From Rhodocollybia butyracea (taxonomy: Eukaryota; Basidiomycota; Agaricomycetes; Agaricales; Omphalotaceae): a stretch of DNA of 64,000 bases. The notes beneath the pieces were generated by a model, which did no database searches, had not been told where the DNA came from, and saw nothing but the letters and a program-made list of their open reading frames with translations. Numbering within the stretch: position 1 is the stretch's first letter; every line of letters starts with the position of its first letter. Below are positions 24,858 to 37,000 of the stretch, one piece after another. The DNA lies in NCBI GenBank assembly GCA_015501585.1, contig JADNRY010000115.1, positions 62,001 through 126,000 on the forward strand, given 5' to 3'. The position numbers were made by a program, and so were the translations under genes.

Positions 24858-25115
24858 TGTTGTGATGCAACGCTTTGACATCGGAATACGCAACTCCAGA
24901 TCTGGCGTCGGTAATTATTGCACTCTGTACTTCCTTACTAAGTATTTACTAGCTACTTACTAATACTTACAGAGCCGGTAGATACCTTTTAGAGTACCCG
25001 TACTGTAGTATATAAGGCCTGGCACGAAGGCCAAGTAGTATAGAACAATATCTCTTATCTCTCGTTGTCTGAGCCTCACAGCTCTGAATCCCCACTGCGC
25101 CAATCACCTACGACA
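24858..25115 (+). mobile_element. Solo LTR, copy A, 258 bp with 5-bp TSD
   Basis: TGTTGTGATGC start and CCTACGACA end, flanked by perfect CATGG repeats (24853-24857 and 25116-25120). It contains a TATATAAGG promoter-like box near 25013. Homologous to the solo LTR at 5043-5288 in opposite orientation. Confidence 0.9.
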
Positions 25116-26180
25116 CATGGTTGATGTCATGCCCTAGGCATATACAGACTGCCAACGCTTCCTGCTTACAGTTACATAACCCGCTCCTGCCGCATTTCTG
25201 GTTCCAATACACTTATGTCTTACTTTTTCCTACACTGGACACTTTCTATGAACCCACCAATCCATTCCCAATCATTCTTACAATTGTACATATGCTTTAT
25301 GCCCATCCCGCCGCTTCTGCTTATGTCCATCATTGTCTTTTCATCTCTTGTACTTCTTTTGGCTATTCTCTCGGATTATTACTTATCGCTACTCCGGTCC
25401 TTGAGTACCCTTTATATAGTTCCGTACCATGTCAAGTACAGTAGATTGGAAATATTGCTTAACCCCTTGGCTCGTGTGCTCTTGTGTGTTCTGGTTTCTT
25501 GCTTTATCTGTTTCTTCACTCCATCATTTTCACAACCTCTGCAATTTACTCTATTCAGATCCGACTTGTTTGCGTGCCGTCTGGTCAGCCTCTGCCGGCG
25601 CCCTTCCGCCCCCTACTTAGTCATATCCGAAGCGCTTGCACTTAATGGGTCCTACCCTTTGAGTCGGGAACTCTCCTACTCTTAGGCTTACTTGCTGAGT
25701 TCATTCTATCACCTGTACGGACCCGCCGTCCTTACATTAGTCCCTTGGACAATCCCAACACGAGTCTTACACCACATAGGCACTTCAGAACTGTTCTACA
25801 CTCACACCCTTTAACCGGCTTACTATGTTTTGATCATTTATGGCCAAGTGTTACTAGTACCTACAGTATATGATCTTGCATAACTCACAATCAAATACAA
25901 TCCATCATCAGGGACAGGTCTTGCATCAATGATTGTGACTAATATAATACCGGAACTCAGTTTCAGTGCTGATGTTAATGATGTTGGCAGTTTGCAAATG
26001 AGAGTAGCGAGTGCAGCATAACTTGAGTCTTTGGACAGACACGTGATGCAGCGTATCTTCACTTCGCCGCTACAGTCACCGTGTCCGTCGAAAGACTAGC
26101 GTAGCTTACTGTCTTTTCTCTACTCTTTCTATTTCTCTCTATGTCAAAATACAACATTTAACCACCACATCACACTCAAC
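25116..26180. other. Non-coding leader before the tyrosine-recombinase element
   Basis: Pyrimidine-rich, with only short frames lacking family resemblance. The last part leads directly into the gag-like ATG at 26181 and may be the element's 5' region. Split direct repeats, as found in Ngaro-type elements, were not recognised by eye. Confidence 0.4.
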
Positions 26181-27125
26181 ATGGCCAACCGACTAGAAAT
26201 TAACCTGAGTAGAATTCCCTGCCCAGACTTTGCAGGAAACACATACACGATCGTGTGCAATGCCCTCATTTCCGACGCTACCATGTCAGAAATCACAACA
26301 GACCTACTTGCTGAACAGAAACTACGCAAACAGTGGCAAACCGAGAACACAGCTCTCCAAGCCCAGTACCAAGCCCAGACCATAGCGGATCAAGCCTTAG
26401 CAGAGCAGTGAACACAGGAAAAAGAGGCGGCTCAGAGAGCAGTGGCAGCTGAAAGAGAGCAACGTGAGGCAGAAGTGGCAAAGGAAGTGGAGAAGAAGCG
26501 AACCCCTCTATATAGCTTCCATCGAGGAACTGGAATTACCTCAATCCCCCAACAAATTCATCCTCATGCACAAAAGATGATTGCAGCACGGAAATACTTC
26601 ACACTATGGCATCTACTCCCAGAAGCTTCACAGGAGGCTCATGAACAAATTTGAGATGCATCAGAAACCAACTGCTTCCAGCTGATAACCAAAGACGACA
26701 CCGATAACTCGAATCCCACCCTAATGCTAGTGGGCTCCCACAATTCTCATGCATCCTCAAATGCCATCCCTGACTCAAAACTCTCCTGGGCACAGGTCCA
26801 ACGTGCCAAAAGTGCTTTTCTACAAGCACTAGTTCCCATCGGTAACTACAACCAAGAGTACGTCCAGATGTTTGCAGAATTTTACACGAACATGGACATG
26901 CACCAAGAGCTTCAACAGCCCAACGGCGACTCCGTCATGGTGCTATACCATGCAGAAATGCAATTTGCATTCTACGAAACAATCAAGCGCCTGAAACCTT
27001 TCGACCTATCAGTCATCGCGGAAGACATCCTTGAGGACTGTCGTAAACAAATCCGTAATCAGGCTCATGCTCAAGCATTGAACGGTGTGTCAGCCACCTT
27101 TTATAGAATAACACCCAGTTGCTGA
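26181..27125 (+). pseudogene. gag-like ORF of the tyrosine-recombinase element
   Basis: One frame runs from the Met at 26181 to the stop at 27125 with two in-frame TGA stops (26409-26411 and 26652-26654). It contains a Gln/Glu-rich coiled coil (LLAEQKLRKQWQTENT, VAAEREQREAEVAKEVEKK) and a helical C-terminal part with FAEFYTNMDMH. At the second stop the context suggests a lost Arg (CGA to TGA). No enzymatic motif. Confidence 0.65.
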
Positions 27126-27305
27126 TTATACCTGTTCTCCCTTCATGCTATCTCCTCCAATTCTCTTTGCTACCCCTCTCTGCTACCGCTAATCGCTACC
27201 GCCCTCTGCTAATGCTAATTGCTAATGTCAATGCTAACACCATTGCTACTGCTAAACCGCTGACACCACTGCCATTGCTAAACCAACCTCATCCCTGACA
27301 CAGAG

Positions 27306-27930
27306 ATGAACGCAGCGATGGCCCAACTGCAAACCAGAATTACACAGCTATCCCAGACCACACCATCTCCATCACCCACAAGCCAACGCTCTGCCAGTAA
27401 ATCCTGTCCCTCTCCATATCCGTCGACGTCGCCGAAAAAGGCAAAAACAAACAGTACGCCATCCGAATCCTTTCAAAAGTCTTTTCTTGAAGGGGACCGT
27501 ACCCCACTCTTGCGTTGTCACAGATGCCTCGGCCGTGACAGACACGACATCTGACGATGCTCTTGCACAAAACTATGGAACAGCAAACTGGATGTCCTAT
27601 GCAATTGGAATGCCCAACGATACCTCAAAATCGCCAGGGGACCACACAAAGGCCTGGAGCTATGTGCAGAGTGGCAACGCCCAAATGGATGTACAAGCCA
27701 AAACCACTCAGAGAAGCACCGCTGCTCAGGATGTGGCAGCACCACTCATGGAGCTGAAGGCTGCACTGAAGGCATATGAGCATAGGGTAGAGACACCGCT
27801 AAATGCAGAAGTCTGGCATGACCAACTCACCAGATTCAACCTCACCCAGAAATACCCAACACTCGCTAATTCTATATGCTACGGGTTCCACCTTGGAATA
27901 CCTAATATTCAACATACATTCTCTCCTCCT
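27306..27930 (+). pseudogene. Zinc-knuckle linker of the retroelement
   Basis: A Ser/Pro/Lys-rich start is followed by two Cys clusters and a CCHC knuckle CSGCGSTTHGAEGC (C-X2-C-X4-H-X4-C) near 27715-27760, read in the frame of 27306. In-frame stops include TGA at 27552, where the family has Arg. The knuckle probably binds nucleic acid. Confidence 0.65.
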
Positions 27931-29018
27931 AATTGACTCAACTCACCAGAACTCCAATCTGCATTTCAAGTGGTGATGGAGAAGGAACTGCTCACTGGGC
28001 ACTGGCTTGGACCATATTCCTGCCCAGTCATCGAAGCAGTGCTAGGCCCTTTCCAGACATCACCCATCTCTATGATTCCCAAGGCAGGGAAAACTGGGAA
28101 ATTTCATTTACTCGAAAATCTATCCTATCCTTACTGTCCAATATTTGTACCTCTTTACTCAATACCAATATCGTCTATTAATTCACACATTGACTCTACA
28201 TTATACCTGTGTCTCTGGGGCACATTTGCTAACACATGTTGTTTAATCTGGACGCTGCCACCGGGCTCTTGGGATGCAGTCAGGGATATCTTGGAGGCAT
28301 ATCGCCTTATTCCATTACATCCTTCCCAATGGGCAGGAGTTGTTGTACGTGTATCAGATGATCTGTACTGTCAGACACCAGAAACATGTTTGGATTAACA
28401 TCTGCAGGAGGAGCATTTGGTCAGGTATCTGATGCTGGAGTTGATATTAGCTGTGGTTCAGGCCTAGGACCTGTCACGAAATGGGTAGATGACCAGTTCT
28501 GGCTCAGAATTCTCAAACACTACCTAGCGCAATACAATGCACTACGGGCACAGCTTCAAGAGAGAGTTAATGCATCTGGAGGCGTGATACACCGACGTGG
28601 GCGACTCTTATATCAAGGTCATTCCCTCCTGAATGGCCAATGCAAGGAATTTGATGACGACTTTGCATTTCCACTGCAAGACTTATCATCTTCCTCCCCA
28701 AGACCCACCAAAGACCAGCCATTCACATACACATTCTGTGACATTGACAAAATCTCACAACCATTAGAATACACTTGGGCTCCAGAAAAAGACATTCATT
28801 TCTGTGACAACCCAACATACTTCGGTTTCCAGTGGCATATCAGCACCAGAATAGTTTCCATTCCATCAGACAAATGTCAGAAATATCTGAATGAAATCGC
28901 AGAATGGGACCAACGGCAAACCCACAATTCTGAACATTTCGCCAAGCTATACGGAAAACTTCTCCATGTCAGCCTGGTACTCACCATTGGACAGGCCTAT
29001 CTGACCAAACTTGAGTGA
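27931..29018 (+). pseudogene. Reverse transcriptase of the tyrosine-recombinase element
   Basis: Segments in order: VLGPFQTSPISMIPKAG, SYPYCP, LPPGSWDAVRDILEAYRLIPLH (palm), FGLTSAGGAFGQVSDAGVDI and KWVDDQFW, the DD active-site motif. A 1-bp deletion in a T-run at about 28388-28391 separates the first half from FGLTSAGG. The connection domain runs to 29018. RT of this type copies the element's RNA. Confidence 0.8.
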
Positions 29019-29019
29019 T

Positions 29020-29760
29020 TTGCAGCCGATCTAGGTCATGAGGCGCCACATGTTTCACATCGTGCACCACGCCAGTGGCCCGTGGATATGGCATGGTGGA
29101 AAACAACTCTCTCACATCCCTCTACCTGCCCAATACCTGGACCTACAGATCTCATTGATGTTCATGCATACTCAGACGCCAGCAGTGGTTATGGCATCGG
29201 CCTATGTATCCATGGCTACTGGCGAGCCTACCGCCTCCTCCCAGGCTGGAAAGGCCAAGACAAGCGAGAGCAAGACATTGGTCTCTACCTTCTTGTCCTC
29301 ATCATTACTCGGGAAGCCACACCCAGACACCAGTACAAAATCTGGGGAGACAATGAAGGGGTCATCAAAGGATGGTGGAATGGATGCAGCCAAAATCAAG
29401 CTACAAACAATGTATTCTGACACCTTCATGAGATCACTACAGACTACCAGTTTGGTATCCACACGCGGTACATTGCCAGTGCCAACAATCCAGCAGACCC
29501 ATTCTCCCAAGGGAAACGAGGACCTGAGAACCTTCTCTTACCTCTCATTCCTATCCCAAGAGAACTCTCCCACCTCATCATCGACTATGATGCACCCCTC
29601 ACTGCTACTGAACAACACCAGCAAAACCCTCTTAGAGAGTCTACTCTCAAAGATAAGTCTAGTTGACGACTCCATCAAAAATCCTTTGGACAGTGGCAAT
29701 CCGAAGAGGAAGGAAAACTACTTGCAGCTTTTCGGGACAGTTGGTAGCCGCCCTGCTACA
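29020..29760 (+). pseudogene. RNase H domain of the retroelement
   Basis: Reads VHAYSDASSGYGIG (RNase H first Asp), then EQDIG, LYLLVLII and WGDNEGVIKGW, ANNPADPFSQG in the frame of 29082 with stops at 29420 and beyond. Another frame over the same DNA is open by chance from 29038 and is not the domain. Confidence 0.7.
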
Positions 29761-29849
29761 TCCCAATACCCTACAATACCTCCTGTTCATAGACCTACAG
29801 TTTCTACTACCACTCATGTTTTACCTTACCCTGCTAATTTAACCCCACT

Positions 29850-31322
29850 TCCTTCTGATTTACGTCCACACTGTCCTGCCCAATCAAGGCTGGTCCTATG
29901 GCAGCCAGCACAGAGAAGAGTCTTCACAGATGCTGCCGGCAATGCACTGACACTTCCAGAGGAGTTCATTGATCATATACAACATGTTCTCATAAACGGT
30001 TATGCAGAAAGCACCCTAGAATCATACGCCTCTGGCATCCTATCATACCACATATTCTGCGACTCTCATGGAATATCAGAGGGCCAACATGCCCCCTGTA
30101 GTGCAAGCCTCATTAGTGCCTGGATCTCAATGATGGCAGGTAATTACGCAGGCACATCTGTGAAGAATTACATTTACAGATTACGGGCTTGGCACATCAT
30201 CCATGGCCTAAGATGGAATGTAAACAAACCAGAACTTGACACTCTGATTCAAAGTGCAGAACACCTCTAACCCAAACAGTCCAAAAGGAAGAAACAGCAG
30301 CCATACACAGTAGAATACATCGGGAAAATCCTCACAGATCTTGACCCATCAGTCCCACTCAACGCAGCTTGTGCAGGCTGCCTCACATCAGGATTCTACT
30401 GTGCTGCCAGGGTTGGGGAGCTTACAGTCCCAAACCTCAATAGCTTCACCCCAGCCAAACATATCACTCCAGCACATGTTTGCTCTGCGCAGGACCGAAA
30501 CGGGTTCAAGAGCACTGTTCTCCATCCACCATCAACCAAAAGCAGCCCTCTCGCTGGGGAAGATCTTTATTTCTCCCAGCAGCTCGGATCAACAGACCCA
30601 GACTGTCTACTCAAAAATCACCTCGCAATAAACAAGCCTACAAACACAGAGCACTTATTTACATACTTGCACACTGCCTCGGGATGCACCACACGCTGCC
30701 CCCTCACTAAATCAGCCTTCATTCAGCGCATCCACAAAGCGGTAAAGAAATTACATCAGGAAAAGGCGTTTTTGCCTAGGTGACCCCAGAGTGGCCTAAA
30801 GCAAACTAGGTGACCTATGAATCCTATGGCATCCTAGGAATTTGGGCTCGTCCCTTGCCAGTCAAGGCTCTTGAGGATCCCCTAGGCAAGCCTAGGTCTG
30901 CCCGGGTTTGCCCAGGTGCTCCTGGGGAACACCTGGGGAACACCTGGGCAAACCTGGGCAAAACCTAGGCTTGCTTGCCTAGGATACCATAGGGAATCCT
31001 CAAGAGCCTTGACTGGCAAGGGACGGGCCCAAATTCCTAGGTCACCTAGTTTGCTTTAGGCCACTCTGGGGTCACCTAGGCAAAAACGCCTTTTCCTGAT
31101 GTAAACCTCCCAGTCCTACAGGGACACGGCATCCGCATTGGCGCAATGCTTGAATACCTCCTCCGAGGCGTCCCATTTGACGCTGTACGAGTCATCGGGC
31201 AATGGAAAAGTGATGCATTTATACTCTACCTCCATAAACATGCCCAAATCATGGCCCCTTCAAACATGCAGCCTGCATTGAACCATGAGCTCATACAGTA
31301 CACCATTCCATCAGTGCACTGA
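29850..31322 (+). pseudogene. Tyrosine recombinase of the retroelement, interrupted by a MITE
   Basis: SAM-like N-terminal part (LINGYAESTLESYASGIL) followed by the catalytic domain: ARVGE (Arg), HGIRIG (H-x-x-R), GQWKS and FILYLHKH (Tyr). The frame has only one stop (TAA at 30268-30270, replacing a Gln-type codon) and the 348-bp MITE at 30754-31101. Ignoring the MITE and one copy of the duplicated TA, the frame reads KKLNLPVLQGHG without a break. The stop is at 31320-31322. Confidence 0.8.
30754..31101. mobile_element. Palindromic MITE, copy 2, inside the recombinase gene
   Basis: CATCAGGAAAAGGCG to its reverse complement, 348 bp, flanked by TA on both sides. Same family as 23071-23443 and 55640-56001 but with a shorter centre and a deletion in the right arm (GGATGCCATAGGATTCATAG is absent). 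Confidence 0.9.
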
Positions 31323-31739
31323 GCACACTCCTACTTATTGGGAATCCACAGTCTCCTGGATGCATCGTGCACTCCTACTGACTGGGTATCGCAGCCAAAT
31401 GTGGACCTCCTCAGATGCTGGAACCTGAAGGCCTTTGGCCTTCTCCCATACTTGCAGCAATACATATCATTGGGCATCTAGCTGCTGGCTACTAGAGTTC
31501 TTACTTAAGTAGCTAACACATCTTGAGCATTGCGCATAGTCCCAAGGCATTAATCTCGGAACTGAAACTGGGTTCTGGTATTATACAAACACCTAAAATG
31601 TAATGCCTCCCCCTCCTACTGCCTGATTCCCTTCTGGCCATGCCATAAACATAAAATTTGTGGCATATCAGTCCAAATCTTGAACATTTGGGTCTGATAT
31701 GCCACTTCAGGTGCCTAGCTGCTAAATATAATATGATTG
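31323..31739. other. 3' flank of the retroelement, no gene
   Basis: Likely 3' untranslated region and terminal repeats of the tyrosine-recombinase element; not resolved. Contains no convincing ORF. Confidence 0.35.
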
Positions 31740-31883
31740 ACAGGTACCTGCAGGTCAGGATTAATTTATAAAATGTGACCTGTGATTGACCTGGATCCGG
31801 TAGATCCGGGTCAGACAGGTATTCCCACAAGTCAAATCTGCGGGTCACCTGTTGGGAACTGGACTTGTGTCCATCCTTAATGT
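31740..31883 (-). mobile_element. Truncated member of the GGTACC-rich MITE family
   Basis: The right end (GGACTTGTGTCCATCCTTA) and the internal blocks GGGAATACCTG, GATCCGG and CAGGTCACA match, in reverse, the left part of the element at 22382-22778. The other end is missing. Confidence 0.65.
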
Positions 31884-32790
31884 TGAGTCATTTAGTTGAA
31901 CTGGAGTTGACTAATAATGAGTCAGATACTGTGTGGAAGGGTCTTTGCAGCTTCCATGGTAATGTGCAGCATTATCACAAGTTGTGTTGAGAAGATAAGT
32001 AATGGATGTACTTGGGCCCCCGGAAAGTAACAGTCCGGGTATTTTTTGGCAATATCTCAGCAATGACCTGACATTTTGACTAGGTCCAAGTTGTGGAGCT
32101 GAACTATAGTACATACCTGGCTTTTTGAGATAGATAAATAGATGTGGATGTGAGAAATAAATTCCATATAAGGAATTCTTAAAAATCCCAAAAATCTACA
32201 GCATGAAATAATTTTTTTGGGAACAAACCATGTTCACCATTAGAAAGAGCAACATCAAAAATGGTAGTAACCAATTTTACCTCAGTGAAATGGACAAATC
32301 TGACACTACAATTTGAGCTGCAGATGTGCCGATTTTGCCTGATTTTGTCTATTTTAGTGTATTTTGGCAATTTTAGGGCAACTTTGCAGGTTGATAGGTC
32401 AAATAAGAGGATTTCTTTAGTGTTAAAATTGGAACAACCATTTTTGATGCTGCTCTTTCCAATGGTGAACATGGCTTGCCCCCAAAAAATTATCTCATGC
32501 TGTAGATTTTTGGGATTTTTAAGAATTCCTTATATGGAATTCATTTCTCACATCCACATCTACTTATCTATTTCATAAAGCCAGGAATGTACTATAGTTT
32601 AACTCCGCAACTTGGACCTAGTCAAAATGTTAGGTTGTTGCTGAGATATTTCCAAAAAAGACCCGGACCGTTACTTTCCGGGGGCCCGAGTATGTGATAG
32701 TGTTACATAGTAAAATATTAATGATAGTGGTGGTTAATAAATGAAAAAAAGTGTGTGTATATGCCTATAGTGTAGAATCGAGTCCTGACA
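31884..32790. repeat. LTR-like repeat related to 49510-49700, split by an inverted-repeat element
   Basis: Blocks before 32010 and after 32690 match 49575-49710 in order (GTGCARCATTAT, AGTAATG, then ATTAATGATAGTRGT, GGTTAATAA, GTGTATATGC). The uninterrupted form at 49 kb shows the pre-insertion arrangement. Confidence 0.55.
32011..32690. mobile_element. Inverted-repeat element, 680 bp with arms of about 250 bp, TA-flanked
   Basis: Ends CTTGGGCCCCCGGAAAGTAAC and, reversed, CTCGGGCCCCCGGAAAGTAAC. Arms continue as inverted copies (CTAGGTCCAAGTTG, CCATATAAGGAATTC, AAAAATCCCAAAAATCTACA) for about 250 bp. TA lies on each side (32009-32010 and 32691-32692), consistent with a Tc1/mariner-type target. 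No ORF with family content. Confidence 0.7.
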
Positions 32791-34001
32791 CAAACTCCAA
32801 CCAGATAAAGCCAAAGGCTCTCATGTGTACCAACCTTCACAAGGTACCATTGGCCATGATAGCATTCAACCTGCCTCATTCAATCAAACACAGACAGAGG
32901 TTGACACAATCTGTGCCTTGTATTCTTAGTCACTCTGGAAGTGTTGATTGGGATGAGAGCCAGATGAATCATGACCTTGGTGGCAACAGTGGTGCACAAG
33001 ACACACAATATTGACACATTATGACTTCAGTCCATATGAGTCAGTCTGGGTTTGTACATGGAGGCACTTGCAAATCCTTCAATCCTTCAATCCTACAAAG
33101 TTCACGAGGTGTTACATATTATGCTATGAACTCACTTTTTTTTCAGTTTGTTTACCATATATGGTAAGGCCAGCATAGCCGGCTGACAAAAATTACTATA
33201 TTAGGAAGGACCTCTACCTTGTTATGTGTTATGAATTGCAAAAGTGCTTAGTTCATGGGGGTGCCGTTATGCATTATGTGAACATCAGGTCAAAAAGATA
33301 CAGTATTCCCATGGATTTTACCTGTGGGTCCTTGTATAAGACCTGGACTCATGTTATATAATCAAACAGGAGTAAAAGTAACACAACCAGAGTGGCCGGA
33401 CAGCCTTTGTCAACAATTAAACAAGTTCTTATGTAAATTCCTTATTTGAAATATCAAAACTGTGATTTGTATATCCATTTTAAGCCAAAGAAAAGGAGAG
33501 TCCTAGGGACAGTGCAGTCAATAATAATGTATAAAATCCAAGTAGGTAAAGCATTAACTTCTGCAACAGTGATAGAATGATGCTGAGGCACCAATATGTG
33601 TGACTTATAATCAAAGAAAAAAAATGTAGATGAACGTAAAACTCAGTTGTTCATATAACGGTACAACTAAACAACTATACCTGTAGACAAATGTAAAACT
33701 AATAGAGTAAGTAAGTATAAATACAGTAATAGAAAGAAAGAAGAACTCACCTCAGTTGTTCGTATAATGGTACAACTGAGGGAGGGAAAAACTATGTACT
33801 CGCTAATATAAGTGTATCAAAGTCTCATATGTACACATAAGCGTGGGGTAAAGATAGACACAAATAAGTAAGAATAGTAATGTCAAAGTGTGAAATATTG
33901 ATTATATGAAGTATTTCTTCAACAAAAAATGTATCATAAATTTCCCTGGTTTTGTTAATGCATGAATCTGGGAACATATAGATGATATAATAGAAATGAA
34001 A
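32791..34001. other. Intergenic stretch downstream of the NWD gene
   Basis: One open frame at 32751-33014 has no recognisable content. A direct/inverted motif CTCAGTTGTTCRTATAAYGG recurs at 33641 and 33752. The rest is AT-rich and featureless. Confidence 0.35.
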
Positions 34002-37000
34002 TCAACCACTTTTAAAACATCTTACCCAGTCAGGTCCATGTACAAAATTTTGCATATTGAGAGTGGTTGTCTCAACATTTGATATAACTAACTGCAAGGG
34101 AGGTAATAAAAGTGTTTGTTGACTGTCAGCAGGAATCCAAAGTAGCATTGAGTTGGAGCTGCAAAGCCAGCCCTCATTATTAATATAGAAAGATGAGAAA
34201 GGGAGTTGAGGATATGGAAGACAATGATCACAGTGAGAGCAAAAGGTAAGGGCAGATGGGAAAAAAGGTGAAGGTTGGTGTCGGGTTACAGAAGGTTGCA
34301 CAATTAACTGGGTTGTCAAACCATGGGGTTGAATTGGGGATGCCAAGCTTATCTGTCTACCATCTGAGGAAGAAGGACCTGACTGGATAAAATCAGGGTA
34401 TTCCTTCAAAGGGTTTCCTGTTGGCTTTGAACCCTCAGCTGACTTGACATACTCAGTGTGTCCTTCTAAGGGACCTGTAACTAGCTTGCCACTCTTGACA
34501 GCCCAAACTTTCACTGTGTGATCAGCAGAACCAGAAACAATCCTCCGGCCATTTGGGGAGAATGCAACTGAAATGACAGAGTCAGTGTGCCCCTCCAAGG
34601 GTTTTCCCACAGGTTTACCATGCTCTATATCCCAGATTCTAATTGTCTTGTCAACAGAACCGGAGACAATTTTTCTGCCATCTGGAGAGAATGCAACAGA
34701 CACAACATGATGAGTGTGTCCCTCTAAAGGTTTCCTTAATGGTGTTCCACTCTCTACATTCCAGACTCTCACTGTCCCGTCATTTGAGCCAGACACAATG
34801 CTTCTGCCATCTGGGGAGAATGCAACTGACATGACATAATCAGTATGACCTTCCAAGGGCTTTCCCACTGGTTTCCCACTCCCTGCATCCCAAACCCTCA
34901 CCAATTTATCAGCAGAACCAGACACAATCCTGCTGCCATCTAGAGAGAATGCAACTGACATGACATAGTCAGTGTGTGGCTCCAAGGGAAGGCCCATTGG
35001 TTTCCCACTCTCTGTATCCCAAAATCTCACTGAGCTGAAATTAGAGCAAGACACAACTGTTTTGCTATCTAGGGAGAATGCAGCTGATAACACATGATGA
35101 GTGTGTCCCCTGAATGGCTTTCCCATTGGTCTCCCACTCATGGAATCCCATACTCGTACTGACTGGTCCTTGGAGCCAGACACTATCCATCTGCCATCCG
35201 GAGAGAATGCAACAGAACAGACAGAGTGAGTGTGGCCCTTCAAGGGCTTTCCCACTGGTTTCCCACTGTCTGCATTCCAGACCCTCAGTGACTTATCATT
35301 GGAACTAGACACAATCCTTCTGCTGTCTGGGGAGAATGCAACTGACAGTACAGAGTCGGTGTGTCCAACCAAGGCCATTTCTGGTGGTTTCCTACTCTCT
35401 GCATCCCAGACTCTCACTGACTGATCCAAAGAACCAGACACAACTCTTCTGCAATCTGGTGAGAAAGCAACTGACATCACAGAGTCATTGTGTCCCTTTA
35501 ATGGTCTGCTCACCAGGTTCCCATGTTTTGCATCCCAAAGTCGGACTGTCTTGTCAGCAGAACCAGAGACAATTTTGCTGCCATCTAAAGAGAATGCAAC
35601 TGAAGTGACAGAACTGGTGTGGCCCTCAAATGACATTGCCACTAGTTTTCCACTCTCTAACTTCCAGACTCTCACTGACCTGTCCACAGAACCAGACACA
35701 ACACTTTGGCCATCTGGGGAGAATGCAACTGAAGTGACAGAGTGAGTGTGTCCCTTCCAGGGACTTCCTACTGGTTTCCCAGTCACTACATCCCAAATTC
35801 TCACTGACTGATCCTCAGAGCCAGACACAATTTGTCTGCTATCTGGGGAGAATGCCACTGACATGACATGGCCAGTGTGACCTTCCAAGGCTCTTCCAGC
35901 TGTTTTGTCACTCTGTGCTTCCCAGATTCTTACTGAGTTGTCAGCAGAGCCGGACACAATGTTTCTGCCATCTGTAGAGAATGCAACTGACATGACACTT
36001 TCAGTGTGTCCCTTGAGGGGCTTTCCCACTAAATTTCCACTCTTTGCATCCCAGACTCTCACTGATTTATCAGCGGAGCCAGACACAATCCATTTGCCAT
36101 CTGGTGAAAATTCAGCTGACAAGACATCTTGATTGTGTCCCTTTAAAGGCTTTACTATTGGCTTTCCACTCCCTGCATCCCAGACTCTAACTGATTTGTC
36201 AGCAGAGCCAGACACAATCCTTTTTCCATCTGGAGAGAATGCGACTGACAGCACAGAGTCAAAGTGTGCCTCCAATGGCTTTTCCAGTGGTTTCCAACTC
36301 TCTGCTACATCCCAGACTCTCACTGACTGGTCCTCAGAGCCAGACACAATCCTTCCACCATCTGGGGAGAATGCAACTGATGTGACATAGCCAGTGTGTC
36401 CCTTCAAGGGATGTCCAGCTTGTTTCTCTTTTGCTGAGTCCCAAACTATGAGGGAGTTGTCAGAAGAGCCAGACACAATACTTTTGCCATCTGGAGAGAT
36501 TGCAACTGATGTGACATAGCCAGGGCATCCCTTCAAGAGCTTTCCCACTGGTTTCCTATGCTCTACACTCCAGACTCTCACTGACCCGTCAGCAGTGGCA
36601 GACACAATCCTTCTGCCATCTGGGAAGAATGCAACTGATGTGACATTGTCAGTGTGTCCACTAAAGGGGTTTCCTAGTGGTGTCCCCCTCTCTGTATCCC
36701 AGACTCTCACTGACTTATCAGAGGAGCCAGACGCAATGCTTTTTCCATCTGGGGAGAATGCAACCGACATGACAGAGTCAGTGTGCCCACTGAAGGGCTT
36801 TCCCATCAATTTACCACTCTCCAGATCCCAGACTCTCACTGACTTGTCTGATGAGCCAGAAACAATAGATTTCCCATCTGGTGAGAATGCAACAGATTGG
36901 ACCTTGTGAGTGTGTCCCTTCAAAGGTTTTCCTACCAGCTTCCCACTCCCTGCATCCCACACTCTTACTGACTTGTCAGCAGAGCCAGACACTATCCTCC

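Larger units (their letters stand above)
26181..31322 (+). mobile_element. Tyrosine-recombinase retrotransposon (DIRS/Ngaro-like), decayed
   Basis: Order of coding parts: gag-like, zinc knuckle, reverse transcriptase, RNase H, tyrosine recombinase. This order, and a tyrosine recombinase in place of a DDE integrase, define the DIRS/Ngaro class; no methyltransferase part is seen, favouring Ngaro-like. Most breaks are single stops or 1-bp shifts, so decay is moderate. A palindromic MITE sits in the recombinase gene. The element's outer repeats were not resolved. Confidence 0.85.

Noticed and set aside
24966..25030. Promoter of a cellular gene (TATATAAGG box)
   Set aside because: It lies inside the solo LTR and is best read as the LTR's own promoter.
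29038..29420. Start of the 410-codon open frame across the retroelement as a gene
   Set aside because: In its first third this frame is out of register with the RNase H motifs, which lie in the frame of 29082; only the later part (from about 29850) matches the recombinase.
23075..31100. CRISPR-like or satellite array
   Set aside because: The repeated blocks are three dispersed palindromic elements of about 350 bp, not short repeats with unique spacers.
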